Positions 1 through 8,599 of a stretch of DNA of 37,926 bases are shown piece after piece. The stretch comes from Pseudanabaena mucicola FACHB-723 (lineage in GTDB: Bacteria; Cyanobacteriota; Cyanobacteriia; Pseudanabaenales; Pseudanabaenaceae), in NCBI RefSeq assembly GCF_014696385.1, contig NZ_JACJQB010000034.1, positions 1-37,926 on the forward strand. The letters run 5' to 3'. Position 1 is the stretch's first letter. Each line of letters begins with the position of its first letter. Below the pieces are notes generated by a model. That model saw only the letters and a list, made by a program, of their open reading frames with translations, was not told the DNA's origin and ran no database searches. A program made the position numbers and the translations under genes.

Positions 1-114
<114 letters not shown>

Positions 115-140
115 TCGACTGCTCTAGTCTTCTCGTAATA

Positions 141-170
141 AAAAAGCCTCTCCTTGCGGAGAGGCTTTTT
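141..170 (+). terminator. Rho-independent terminator of psbA, probably bidirectional
   Basis: A 13-bp stem (AAAAAGCCTCTCC paired with GGAGAGGCTTTTT) encloses a 4-nt TTGC loop and ends in a T run. It lies 27 bp after the psbA stop and just downstream of the convergent S4 gene at 183-422, so it can serve both strands. Confidence 0.9.
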
Positions 171-182
171 TATTGGTGATTA

Positions 183-422
183 TTAATCTTCGCTATTGGC
201 AACCACTGCGATCGCAAATCCATAGCCACTTACTATCTGACCCGCTCGAATTTTGCAGCCTTTACGTAACTCTATTTGTCCATCCACTTCAACTTCGCCA
301 TCAATAATCATTAATTTAGCGACCCCACCAGTATCTGCAACACCGCAAACCTTCAGCAGATTCGATAAGGTTATATACTCTCCAGTTAGTTCAAAAGTTG
401 CTTCGACAGTTTCTTCTTGCAT
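183..422 (-). CDS. Small S4-domain RNA-binding protein (YbcJ/YaaA-like)
   Basis: This 79-residue protein consists almost entirely of one S4 RNA-binding fold. It shows the typical pattern YITLSNLLKVCGVADTGG, then KLMIIDGEVEVDG, then RKGCKIRAGQIV, as in the stand-alone S4 proteins YbcJ (E. coli) and YaaA/RlbA (Bacillus). These small cytoplasmic proteins bind structured RNA or ribosomal RNA; a precise role cannot be read from sequence. The usual start is ATG at 422. It is convergent with psbA, and the two share a bidirectional terminator. The last residues (ANSED) are acidic and outside the fold. Family assignment is good; the biological role is unknown. Confidence 0.85.
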   Translation of the reverse strand: MQEETVEATFELTGEYITLSNLLKVCGVADTGGVAKLMIIDGEVEVDGQIELRKGCKIRAGQIVSGYGFAIAVVANSED

Positions 423-591
423 TGATTTTCACTCTAGCTATCTCCAGACATATTAGGGCAAAATCTAAATCCCAAAGGGATCTGTAAACTTTAGCCTCAT
501 AACTTTCTTTAGAGCTAAATAATTAGGCTTATTACTTTGTCACAATTTTTGAATGTGTAACCAGAGACATTAGAATAAAGCATACAAAAGT

Positions 592-621
592 CTTATTTGT
601 GATTTACTTATTTGTGATTTA
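592..621 (+). repeat. Two perfect 15-bp tandem repeats upstream of the Coq4-like gene
   Basis: The unit CTTATTTGTGATTTA occurs twice head to tail, ending 21 bp before the ATG at 643. It lies in the 5' leader or promoter of the Coq4-like gene. It could be a simple duplication or a pair of protein-binding sites; nothing in the sequence decides. Confidence 0.8.
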
Positions 622-642
622 TTAGAATCAGGAAAGCAAACT

Positions 643-1299
643 ATGTCCGCCCTATTACAGGACGAGATGCCAAGGGATGAATTGCTATTATCCGCATTCC
701 TAAGAATGTTACGAGCGTCCGATGGAGATTTTGCGGCAATTGATGAGCTTGGCAAAGCATCTGGTGATCTGGAAAGTTTACAGATAATTATTAATGGGCT
801 ACGTCGTGAGCCACAGTGTAAATCTGCTTTCGACAACTACACTCGACTAGGAGAAGTTGATTTAGAATCGCTGGCAATTTTACCTCAGAATACTCTGGGC
901 TATGTCTACGCGAATTACATGATGCAGAATAATCTAAAACCCCTTCAACATAAACCTAGCAGTAATGACTATGAGTTTCTGAGTGCACATCTGTCAGAAA
1001 CCCATGATATTTGGCACATTGTCACAGGATGTAATACTGATATTCTTGGAGAAATTCAGCTAGAGTCTTTCTATCTATATCAATTACCTGCAAGCCGATT
1101 TTGGTTAGCCTTAATTACCAAAAATCTTTTGAAAACGGTTCTCTATGATATTGAAAAATCGACTGAATATATGAATGCGATCGCAACAGGGTGGATGATG
1201 GCAAAACAAGCTAAGCCTCTATTTGGCGTAGATTGGAAGACAATGTGGCAGACCCCTCTTAATGAAATTCGAGCAAATTTCAATATTCAAATTACATAA
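643..1299 (+). CDS. Coq4 family protein
   Basis: This 218-residue protein has the diagnostic Coq4 metal motif HDxxH-x11-E: H121, D122, H125 and E137 in HDIWHIVTGCNTDILGE. In eukaryotes and many bacteria Coq4 acts in ubiquinone synthesis and is reported to act on C1 of the quinone head-group precursor (oxidative decarboxylation). Cyanobacteria make plastoquinone, not ubiquinone, so the protein may act in plastoquinone synthesis; this is inference. The N-terminal 60 residues are helical and acidic; the middle part resembles the GYVYANYM helix of the family. The start is supported by AGGAAAG about 7 nt upstream. It is monocistronic, preceded by a 15-bp tandem repeat, and convergent with the porin gene. 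Confidence 0.82.
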   Translation: MSALLQDEMPRDELLLSAFLRMLRASDGDFAAIDELGKASGDLESLQIIINGLRREPQCKSAFDNYTRLGEVDLESLAILPQNTLGYVYANYMMQNNLKPLQHKPSSNDYEFLSAHLSETHDIWHIVTGCNTDILGEIQLESFYLYQLPASRFWLALITKNLLKTVLYDIEKSTEYMNAIATGWMMAKQAKPLFGVDWKTMWQTPLNEIRANFNIQIT

Positions 1300-1323
1300 T
1301 GCCAAATATAGAAATCCTAAATG

Positions 1324-1359
1324 GTTTGTGGAAGCGAACCCTAAATCGATTCCACAAAC
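1324..1359. terminator. Hairpin between convergent Coq4-like and porin genes
   Basis: A 10-bp perfect inverted repeat (GTTTGTGGAA / TTCCACAAAC) with a 16-nt loop lies between the two convergent genes. It lacks a clear T run, so terminator function is only likely from position. Confidence 0.45.
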
Positions 1360-1410
1360 TCAAAAATCTACAAATAATTTAGGACTGCTATATGTCTAAT
1401 TTACTTTCTT

Positions 1411-3018
1411 TTAGAAAGTAAAAACAGTTCTGACTGTGCCAACGGTAATAGTGCTATTACTACTGTTGTTATTGGGATTGAAGATCATCTGCAAGTTGGG
1501 AGTAATACTGATATTGTCAGAAATGGGGAAACGATAAAACAATTCCAAATTAGTTTGCGTGGCGTTACCGACATTGCTCTCAATGAAAGGTTGCCCAACT
1601 GCGATCGCAGCCATTGCACCTTCCTTAAATAGATCAGGAAAAGCAAAACCCGCAGACCAAGTTTGGGGACTTAGAGAGTCGTTGGCTGTGTTGGTATAGG
1701 TAGGAAGTGCCGCGGAAATTGCAGTGCCGCGATTGCTGATATTACCGAATCCATAGCGACCAAAAACTGCGATCGCATTATTAAAAGCCCATTCAAAATT
1801 CAGTCCGCCTGTGTTGTAGTCGAGATTACCCACAGAGGCGCGGGTATATTGCAAACGGAGCGAAAAAGGTTGCGATTCATCTTCACCCAACTTAGGCGAA
1901 AACTCTAGCTCGACTGTACCTTGGTAAGGATCACCAAATAGCCCTTGATTAATAGTTCCATCAGAGTTTGGGCTGTTTGCATTTGCCGCTACATATCCCG
2001 CTCTCAAAGTAAATGCACTCTCTCCAATATTCCATGCGATCGCTGCACCTGCTCCATCATTGACAGGCAGAATCAATGGATTATTGATGAACATACCACT
2101 GGAAAAATCAGCGGACTCATCATTAGCAAAGCTATTCGCATCAAGATGATCGTTCAGCGACATATTTGTGCCAATCGAAGCTTGGATATCCTTGCCGATG
2201 GGAAAATCGTAACGTAAGCGATTGAGTGTCGCAATTGTACCAACATCGCTGTAATCAAATTTCGAGCTATTGCCAAAGCCCGTAAAACCTAAGAAATCTG
2301 CACCCTCTAGTCCATTGCTAAGATTAGTCCCGCCATTGCCCAGTTCAATACGAGTTAGCAATAGATCTTCGCCCGTGAAACTCGTATTAAAATTTAGCCT
2401 TACTCGACTGATTACTGTTGTGTTCACCTTGCCCGCATTGCCTGACAACAAGTCAGTGGGCGTTAACAACTCATCGGTTCCAGAAGTCCCCGCAGATACC
2501 GCCGCAATCACTTGACCCGAAAGTTTAGTTGTCGTTGAAAATTGTTGGGCTTCAAGTTTGGCAATTTTTGCCTCAAGAGCATCAACTCTACCACGCAGTA
2601 TCGATAGTTCTGCGGCAAATTCTTCTTGCAATTTTTGTAACGTGGCGAGATCCTCTTGACTAACTTTATCGGCTAGCCCTGCGGAAATAATTTCATTGAT
2701 CTTGTCAAGGCAAGCATTTAACCCTGCGGCAAATTCATAGCGGCTAGTGGCTTGATTGCCGCGAAAAGTGCTGTCAGGATAACCCGCAATGCAGCCATAG
2801 CGTTCAACGAGAGACTGTAATGCGGTAAAAGCCCAATCAGTTGGACGCACATCACTCAGTTGAGATACAGATGTGACATTTTGCGACAGAATATTTTGAT
2901 TGAGTGGTAACGATTGTGCTGATGCACCAGACATTGCATTAGAGAACATTCCGATCGCAGAAATTGCGATCGCACCGCCAAGGGATTTTTGTACTTGTTC
3001 AAAACAAATCTTCGACAT
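1411..3018 (-). CDS. Outer-membrane porin, iron-uptake type (SLH + OprB-like barrel)
   Basis: The protein is about 535 residues. It begins with a signal peptide (n-region MSKICFEQVQKS, hydrophobic core, AxA-type site near GASAQS), then an S-layer homology domain (VRPTDWAFTALQSLVERYG ... RYEFAAGLNACLD), a coiled-coil stretch of about 50 residues, and a long beta-rich C-terminal barrel ending in a Phe (VRTVFTF). This architecture is that of the major cyanobacterial porins; the SLH domain anchors the barrel to peptidoglycan-linked polymer. Family members are annotated as iron uptake porins, and a Fur box sits directly upstream. I chose ATG at 3018 because GAGAAG lies 7 nt upstream; an in-frame ATG at 3033 would add five residues and has no clear ribosome site. 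Confidence 0.9.
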   Translation of the reverse strand: MSKICFEQVQKSLGGAIAISAIGMFSNAMSGASAQSLPLNQNILSQNVTSVSQLSDVRPTDWAFTALQSLVERYGCIAGYPDSTFRGNQATSRYEFAAGLNACLDKINEIISAGLADKVSQEDLATLQKLQEEFAAELSILRGRVDALEAKIAKLEAQQFSTTTKLSGQVIAAVSAGTSGTDELLTPTDLLSGNAGKVNTTVISRVRLNFNTSFTGEDLLLTRIELGNGGTNLSNGLEGADFLGFTGFGNSSKFDYSDVGTIATLNRLRYDFPIGKDIQASIGTNMSLNDHLDANSFANDESADFSSGMFINNPLILPVNDGAGAAIAWNIGESAFTLRAGYVAANANSPNSDGTINQGLFGDPYQGTVELEFSPKLGEDESQPFSLRLQYTRASVGNLDYNTGGLNFEWAFNNAIAVFGRYGFGNISNRGTAISAALPTYTNTANDSLSPQTWSAGFAFPDLFKEGAMAAIAVGQPFIESNVGNATQTNLELFYRFPISDNISITPNLQMIFNPNNNSSNSTITVGTVRTVFTF

Positions 3019-3051
3019 GATCCAACTTCTCATTAACAGCCTTTTATTTTA

Positions 3052-3070
3052 TAGAATGATTATCATTATC
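3052..3070 (-). promoter_or_regulatory. Fur box upstream of the porin
   Basis: The 19-bp site TAGAATGATTATCATTATC matches the palindromic Fur consensus GATAATGATWATCATTATC at 17 of 19 positions. It lies 34 bp upstream of the porin start at 3018, where repressor binding would block transcription. The divergent zwf start is 170 bp away, so the porin is the natural target. This predicts derepression in low iron. Confidence 0.8.
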
Positions 3071-3240
3071 ATACACAATATGACAACTGTAACGAAATTA
3101 TTGTGAAGTATATATTGGCTCTGGCAAGTTTTAGTTATGTGATTTCAAATAACTGGCATGATCCTAAAGGAAAACAGACGATATTGATTGAAAACTCAAT
3201 GTATTGGCTAGAATCTAGCTAGCGTTCAACAACCGAGCCT

Positions 3241-4770
3241 GTGGTACAAATACTCGAAAATCCCTTACGGGTTGGTTTACAGCAAGAAAGGACACCAGAA
3301 CCATTGATCCTTGTGATTTTTGGGGCATCAGGTGATTTGACAATCCGCAAGCTTGTTCCAGCGATCTATCATCTCAAACAGCAGCGTCGCTTACCACCCG
3401 AACTCACCATCGTGGGTGTAGCCAGAAGACCTTGGAGCCATGACTACTTTCGTGAGCAAATGCGTGAGGGCGTGGAGAAGTTCTCGGTAGGTATTGGCGC
3501 AGAGGCGCTTTGGCAAGACTTTGCCGAAGGTTTATACTATCAATCCCTTGATATGGGCAATCTTGATGATTATCACAAGCTTGATCAATTTCTCAACCAG
3601 CTCGACCAAGAAAGAGGAACTCGTGGTAATCGTGTCTTTTATTTAGCGGTTTCCCCAAATTACTTTACCGATGCGATCGAAAAGTTGGGGCAAGCAGGCA
3701 TGATCAAAAATGCCCAAAAAACTCGACTAGTTATTGAAAAACCCTTCGGTCGTGATTTGTCTTCCTGCCAAGATCTCAACCGTGTTGTGCAAAAAGCTTG
3801 TGATGAAAAACAGATCTATCGCATTGATCATTACTTAGGCAAAGAAACAGTCCAAAACCTTTTGGTGCTTCGCTTTGCCAACGCAATTTTTGAGCCACTC
3901 TGGAACCGTCAGTTTATCGATCATATTCAGATTACGGTTGCCGAAACCGTTGGCGTTGAAGATCGGGCGGGCTATTACGAAAATTCGGGTGCGCTCAGGG
4001 ATATGTTGCAGAATCACTTAATGCAACTATTCTGCCTCACCGCCATGGAGCCGCCCAATTCGATGGATGCGGACTCACTACGAAATGAAAAAGTTAAGGT
4101 GATTCAGGCAACTCGTCTCGCTGACACTAGGCGATTAGAACGCTCCTGCGTGAGAGCGCAGTATAGTGAAGGTTGGATGAAGGGTAAGCCAGTAGATGGC
4201 TATCGCAATGAGCCAAATGTTAACCCTGAGTCCCTTGTGCCGACCTATGTTGCCATGAAGTTTGAGGTCAATAATTGGCGCTGGCAAGGTGTTCCTTTCT
4301 ATTTGCGAACTGCAAAGCGGATGCCCAAAAAAGTCAGCGAAATTGCGATTCAATTCCGTGATGTCCCCTATCTTTTGTTCCAGTCAGCCGCTAAACAGGT
4401 ATCACCCAATGTATTGACATTGCGGATTCAGCCTAATGAAGGTGTTGCTTTGAAGTTTGAGGCAAAGATGCCGGGGGCAGATTTGCGATCGCGATCGGTG
4501 GAAATGGACTTTGGTTATGGCAAAACCTTTGGTATCGAAGGCTCCGATGCTTACGATCGACTGTTGTTAGACTGTATGTTAGGCGATCAGACCCTATTTA
4601 CTCGTGGTGATGAAGTAGAAGCAGCATGGAAAGTCGTGACACCTGCCCTAACCGCTTGGGAACTGCCGACCGATCCCAAGAGCATCCCTCAATACGAAGC
4701 AGGAACATGGGGGCCGACCGAAGCTGACCAACTGCTAGAACGTGACGGTCGCCAGTGGCGACGATTATAA
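3241..4770 (+). CDS. zwf: Glucose-6-phosphate 1-dehydrogenase
   Basis: This 509-residue protein oxidises glucose 6-phosphate to 6-phosphogluconolactone with NADP+, the entry step of the oxidative pentose phosphate pathway that supplies NADPH in the dark. It has the Rossmann motif GASGDL (residues 28-33), the substrate-binding signature RIDHYLGKE (194-202) and EKPFGRDL before it. Length and ends match cyanobacterial Zwf. The start is GTG at 3241 (reading [17 protein letters not shown], the family N-terminus); no clear Shine-Dalgarno precedes it. opcA follows in the same direction after 82 bp. This pairing is standard in cyanobacteria, where OpcA activates and redox-tunes Zwf. Confidence 0.97.
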   Translation: MVQILENPLRVGLQQERTPEPLILVIFGASGDLTIRKLVPAIYHLKQQRRLPPELTIVGVARRPWSHDYFREQMREGVEKFSVGIGAEALWQDFAEGLYYQSLDMGNLDDYHKLDQFLNQLDQERGTRGNRVFYLAVSPNYFTDAIEKLGQAGMIKNAQKTRLVIEKPFGRDLSSCQDLNRVVQKACDEKQIYRIDHYLGKETVQNLLVLRFANAIFEPLWNRQFIDHIQITVAETVGVEDRAGYYENSGALRDMLQNHLMQLFCLTAMEPPNSMDADSLRNEKVKVIQATRLADTRRLERSCVRAQYSEGWMKGKPVDGYRNEPNVNPESLVPTYVAMKFEVNNWRWQGVPFYLRTAKRMPKKVSEIAIQFRDVPYLLFQSAAKQVSPNVLTLRIQPNEGVALKFEAKMPGADLRSRSVEMDFGYGKTFGIEGSDAYDRLLLDCMLGDQTLFTRGDEVEAAWKVVTPALTAWELPTDPKSIPQYEAGTWGPTEADQLLERDGRQWRRL

Positions 4771-4773
4771 CTA

Positions 4774-4810
4774 TTAGCGACCAATTTGGCTTAGCTAAAT
4801 TGGTCGCTAA
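4774..4810 (+). other. Perfect stem-loop between zwf and opcA
   Basis: A 14-bp perfect stem (TTAGCGACCAATTT / AAATTGGTCGCTAA) with a 9-nt loop starts 4 bp after the zwf stop and ends 42 bp before opcA. There is no T run after it, so it is more likely an mRNA-stabilising or partial-termination element that sets the zwf:opcA ratio than a full terminator. Confidence 0.7.
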
Positions 4811-4852
4811 AACAAATGTAAACGGTGTTGATTTAGGGTTGATATATTTCCT

Positions 4853-5974
4853 ATGAATACGCAAACAACTTCCGTTGTATCTTTGCAAGCTCCCAAAGAT
4901 GTCTCGGTTTCTCAAGTCGAAGCAGAGTTAAGCAAAATTTGGCAGTCCTATGGTGAAAACTCGGCTGCCCGTGCTACGACTTTTAACCTTTTGGTCTACG
5001 AACCAGAAACAATGGGTGCAGCATCACGGATGGCTTCTGTGGATGCAATTGCCTCGCAAAGTCCCTGTCGCGTCATCGATTTAGTGACTCTTAATGAAGA
5101 GGATCAAGGGATATCGGCACAGGTTGCTGCCTATTGCCCAATTCAAAAAAGCCGTAGCTCTCTAATTTGTGGTGAGTACATTACATTAAGTGGTGCAAAG
5201 CTGGCTTTTAATAGGGTGCATAGTATTCTTCCTGAATTATTGATTCCCGACCTACCCGTATTTTTGTGGTGGAAAGATAGCCCAGAGCCAAATACCCGCA
5301 TGTTTGACAATTTGGTGAGTCTGAGTCATCGCTTGATTATGGATTCAGCAACATTTTGTAATTCTGAAGCAGATTTACTCAAAGTCCAAGGGATGATCAA
5401 ATCAGGCAAACAAATTGCCGATCTCAATTGGCAGAGGCTTTCTCCTTGGCAAGAACTCACTGCTCAAGCCTTTGACCAACCCGATCGCCGTGCGGCGGTT
5501 TGGGAAATTGATGGAATTACAATCGACTATGAAAAGGGTAATAGCACTCAAGCTCTCATGTTTTTGGGCTGGATCGCTAGTCGTCTAGATTGGGAACCCA
5601 TCGAGCGCAGTACAGAGGGTGGTGATTATGATATTCAGCATATTATTTTTGAAGGTCGTAACCATCTCAAAATCAAAGCTGAGCTAGCCTCAATCCCCAT
5701 TGGCGATCCTGGAGAAGTTATTGGCGATCTAATTGGTTTGCGACTAACTGCATCGAGTCAAAACACTGATGCTTGCAACGTATTCTGTTCTGAGTCTACG
5801 GGCTGTATGCGAATGGAAGCAGGTGGTGGAGCGCAAAACTATCGGGTGCATCAGGTTTCTCCATTATCTGATCAAAGTGCGGATACTCTCTTGGGGCAGC
5901 AGCTCCAACGTTGGGGACGTGAAGTTCTTTACGAGGAGAGCCTAGCACTAGTCGCAAAAATCTTAGCGCTATAA
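4853..5974 (+). CDS. opcA: Glucose-6-phosphate dehydrogenase assembly protein OpcA
   Basis: This 373-residue protein matches the cyanobacterial OpcA family from the N-terminal AELSKIWQSYGENSAARATTFN through LPDLPVFLWWKDSP to the C-terminus GREVLYEESLALVAKIL. OpcA allosterically activates Zwf and helps its oligomerisation. It contains several cysteines (for example in CRVIDL, YCPIQK, LICGEY, CNVFCSESTGCM), in line with the known thioredoxin control of the complex in other species. It is the second gene of the zwf-opcA unit and is closed by a strong terminator overlapping its stop codon. Confidence 0.96.
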   Translation: MNTQTTSVVSLQAPKDVSVSQVEAELSKIWQSYGENSAARATTFNLLVYEPETMGAASRMASVDAIASQSPCRVIDLVTLNEEDQGISAQVAAYCPIQKSRSSLICGEYITLSGAKLAFNRVHSILPELLIPDLPVFLWWKDSPEPNTRMFDNLVSLSHRLIMDSATFCNSEADLLKVQGMIKSGKQIADLNWQRLSPWQELTAQAFDQPDRRAAVWEIDGITIDYEKGNSTQALMFLGWIASRLDWEPIERSTEGGDYDIQHIIFEGRNHLKIKAELASIPIGDPGEVIGDLIGLRLTASSQNTDACNVFCSESTGCMRMEAGGGAQNYRVHQVSPLSDQSADTLLGQQLQRWGREVLYEESLALVAKILAL

Positions 5975-6004
5975 ATAAAGGCTCGCTAATGCGAGCCTTT
6001 ATTT
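5973..6004 (+). terminator. Terminator of opcA, probably bidirectional
   Basis: A 14-bp stem (AAATAAAGGCTCGC / GCGAGCCTTTATTT) with a TAAT loop starts inside the opcA stop codon and continues into a T-rich stretch. The convergent gene at 6044-6364 can use it on the other strand. Confidence 0.85.
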
Positions 6005-6043
6005 ATTTATATTTATAGGAGAGAAGCGTAAACAATATTTGCC

Positions 6044-6364
6044 TTAAAATTCTTCGATTTCTAGCTGTCCAACAATAAAGGCAACACAACCAAAGGCGCA
6101 GGTAATTGGTAGTGGATTTTTGAGGATAAAGCAAAAAATGGAGGCTAGACATGATATTGCGATCGCAGCAAATGTCCAAGACTTTTCATCGTCGCTCATG
6201 CCCTTGGCATTTTTGATTTCGCGGAGCGTGTCATTGGGAATTGGCAATGGCATCACGGAGCTGGGGGGAAATGCCCAGTAATTGCAACAGCGTTCAACAA
6301 ATAGGTCAGTCCAACCATTTTCCTGACACCATTCATCAACCCATTCATCCCGAAAACGCTTCAT
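6044..6364 (-). CDS. Small conserved-type membrane protein of unknown function
   Basis: I do not recognise a named family. The 106-residue protein has an N-terminal soluble part rich in Trp, Glu and Cys (DEWVDEWCQENGWTDLFVE), a Pro-rich linker (YWAFPPSSVMPLPIP), and a C-terminal pair of hydrophobic segments (about 65-80 and 85-100) ending in acidic LEIEEF. The layout suggests a two-helix hairpin in the cytoplasmic or thylakoid membrane with a soluble N-domain. I placed the start at ATG 6364; an in-frame TTG at 6370 adds two residues. It is convergent with opcA and has its own upstream region. Confidence 0.6.
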   Translation of the reverse strand: MKRFRDEWVDEWCQENGWTDLFVERCCNYWAFPPSSVMPLPIPNDTLREIKNAKGMSDDEKSWTFAAIAISCLASIFCFILKNPLPITCAFGCVAFIVGQLEIEEF

Positions 6365-6504
6365 ATGCAAAGTTATCAGTATTTCTCTAAAAGAGAAACA
6401 TGAGTTGCCTTTGAGTGCTATTCATGTTTCTTTTACTTAGATTAACAGCAGATTCAACGATTGGGGCATAAGTTACAAAAACTTAAAGATGCATTTAGTA
6501 ACTT

Positions 6505-7599
6505 TTACGGTTGTTTGATTGAAGCCTCAATAGCTACTTCATTCGTTGATTCAACTGCTAAGGGATTATTAACACCACGAATGGTGTCGAAAGTACCTTT
6601 GATGAAACCAGCAATTGGTACGGCGACTAATAAACCCAATACACCATTTAACTTAAAGCCAATATCGAGAGAAATCAGCATCCATACAGGATTTAGTCCT
6701 GTTAGCTCACCAACAATCCGAGGGCCTAATACATTTTCGACAACTTGAATCACGGCTACGGCAGTCAATAAAACTTTTACCCCCAACCAGAAATTTTGAA
6801 GGGCAATCAATAGGCTGATTGTAATAATTGAACTAGAGCCACCAAGGGGAATTAAACTCGCCAATCCAATCCCAAAACCAAACAATTGGGCAAAGGGGAC
6901 ACCTAAAATCAATAGAGCTGTGGTTTGGGACACACCAAGGATCGTAGCTAGAGTTACTTGCCCAACAATGAAACGCTCGAAGTTTCGTGGTAATAGGTTA
7001 CGCACTTGCTCATTCCATTTAGGAGGGAGCCAACTGAGCAAGCCATTCCATAAAGACTGACCCCGCAACACTAGAAATATCGAAAAGACTAGGGTTAAAA
7101 ATATATTGACAATACTGCCGATCGCACCAAAGACAATGCCAAAAAGTTGACTAGTTAGCGATCGCAAAACTCCCGTTAATTTCTCAATTAGTTGATTAAA
7201 AGTGCTGCTGAAGTCAATCGGCAATTGCTGCGCTAGCGCCCAACTCTCAAGGGACTGTAGTTGTTGTTGCCCTGACTTAATCCACTCAGGTAAACGCACT
7301 AGCAGCTCGTTAGCTTGGGTCAAAATTAATGGCACAAGAAAAATTGCTAATGTCCCCAGCAACATAAAAAATATCAGTATGACTAATCCTGCGGCAATCC
7401 CACGATTGACCTTAAGTTTAGTAAGAAAGCGAATCGGATAATCTAGCAAAAAGGAAATCACCGTCGCCGTGATGAGGATGCTGACTAGTGGTTGCAGTTC
7501 TCGACCAAGCAATAGCAATAACCACCCATTCAGAAAAATTAATGGGAAGGTCAAGCCCAGTGAAAACCAACGAGGCAACTTATTGAGGGTCTCAATCAT
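6505..7599 (-). CDS. AI-2E family transporter (PerM/UPF0118)
   Basis: This roughly 364-residue membrane protein has the typical plan of the family: two N-terminal helix pairs, a soluble amphipathic segment (about residues 90-150), then four or more helices, with the conserved LGVPFAQLFGFGIGLASLIPLGG and GLNPVWMLISLDIGFKLNGVLGLLVAVPIAG regions. Family members include TqsA (AI-2 export in E. coli) and Na+/H+ antiporter-like proteins, so the substrate cannot be assigned. ATG at 7599 is preferred over an in-frame TTG at 7608. It stands alone, with a palindromic repeat in the gap separating it from livF upstream. Confidence 0.88.
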   Translation of the reverse strand: MIETLNKLPRWFSLGLTFPLIFLNGWLLLLLGRELQPLVSILITATVISFLLDYPIRFLTKLKVNRGIAAGLVILIFFMLLGTLAIFLVPLILTQANELLVRLPEWIKSGQQQLQSLESWALAQQLPIDFSSTFNQLIEKLTGVLRSLTSQLFGIVFGAIGSIVNIFLTLVFSIFLVLRGQSLWNGLLSWLPPKWNEQVRNLLPRNFERFIVGQVTLATILGVSQTTALLILGVPFAQLFGFGIGLASLIPLGGSSSIITISLLIALQNFWLGVKVLLTAVAVIQVVENVLGPRIVGELTGLNPVWMLISLDIGFKLNGVLGLLVAVPIAGFIKGTFDTIRGVNNPLAVESTNEVAIEASIKQP

Positions 7600-7688
7600 A
7601 CGAACCAATGTGATGCGCTAGGTATCTATCTATAAAGTGTAAGTTAAAACACAACTTTTCATGAGTGCCATCTATAGCTATAGCTCAG

Positions 7689-7745
7689 TAAAAACCCAAA
7701 AGATAGTTGCGGCGCGAAGTGCCGCAACTATCTTTTGGGTTTTTA
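7689..7745. repeat. Palindromic repeat, family 1, copy A
   Basis: A perfect 25-bp inverted repeat (outer arm TAAAAACCC, inner arm AGTTGCGGC) surrounds the loop GCGAAGT. It lies downstream of livF, so its transcript could act as a terminator. The inner core GTTGCGGCGCGAAGTGCC recurs at 10542-10594. The flank GCTATAGCTATAGC just outside also recurs near other copies. Confidence 0.9.
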
Positions 7746-7783
7746 TGTTACCTGAATTTTGATGATGAACTCAATTTTTATAA

Positions 7784-8485
7784 TTATCCGAGATAAGCTT
7801 GACGAACTCTTTCGTCTATCAATAGTTCTGAGGCTTTGCCCTCAATGGTAATGACACCAGACTCCATCACATAGCCACGGTTGGCATGTTGCAAAGCTAA
7901 CGTTGCATTTTGTTCCACTAATAAAATCGTGACCCCATCTTGATTGAGATTTACAATCGTTTTAAAAATTTCCCGCACGATTTGGGGGGCTAGTCCTAAA
8001 CTGGGTTCATCTAGTAACAGCAATTTTGGGCGACTCATCACTGCTCTTGCGATCGCAAGCATTTGTTGTTCTCCACCACTTAATGTTCCTGCTAGTTGAT
8101 CACGACGTTCGCCAAGGCGTGGGAAAATCTGAAACTGTTTCTCAATATCAGCTTTAATTCCCCATCGGTCGTTTCTCAAAAAGGCTCCTAATTCTAAATT
8201 ATCTAAGACAGTCTGCCTTGCTAATACTCTGCGTCCCTCTGGACTATGGGCAATACCAGCTTTAACTATTTGATCTGGTCGAAGATTGGTAATGTTTATG
8301 CTGTTATAAATAATCTGTCCCGATCGCGGCGAAACTAGGCGAGAAATCGTGCGTAAAGTTGTAGTTTTTCCAGCGCCATTAGCTCCAATCAAGGTGACAA
8401 TTTCGCCTTCATTGATACTCAAATTCACATCCTGTAGAGCCTGAATACCACCATAGTTAACGCTAAGGTTGTTGATTTCTAACAC
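7784..8485 (-). CDS. livF: Branched-chain amino-acid ABC transporter ATPase (LivF-type)
   Basis: This 233-residue ABC ATPase has Walker A GANGAGKTT (34-42), a Q-loop, the signature LSGGEQQ, Walker B LLLLDEPSLGLAP and the switch H in the ILLVEQN region. The SLGLAP and EGRRVLARQTVLDNLELGAF segments are diagnostic for LivF, one of two ATPases energising the hydrophobic/branched-chain amino-acid importer (Liv, or Nat-type in cyanobacteria). The other subunits (LivG, H, M and the binding protein) are not in the window, so it is an orphan locus, which is common in cyanobacteria. The start is GTG at 8485 with GGAG about 11 nt upstream. Confidence 0.93.
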   Translation of the reverse strand: MLEINNLSVNYGGIQALQDVNLSINEGEIVTLIGANGAGKTTTLRTISRLVSPRSGQIIYNSINITNLRPDQIVKAGIAHSPEGRRVLARQTVLDNLELGAFLRNDRWGIKADIEKQFQIFPRLGERRDQLAGTLSGGEQQMLAIARAVMSRPKLLLLDEPSLGLAPQIVREIFKTIVNLNQDGVTILLVEQNATLALQHANRGYVMESGVITIEGKASELLIDERVRQAYLG

Positions 8486-8599
8486 AGATTCTTAATCTCC
8501 CAAGTTGCTACATAGTCAGCGTATCGCGTCGCCTATGCTTACCTTTCTAGTACGACGGCCTAAGTTATACTAAATCAAATATTGCTGTGGAGACTTGCA

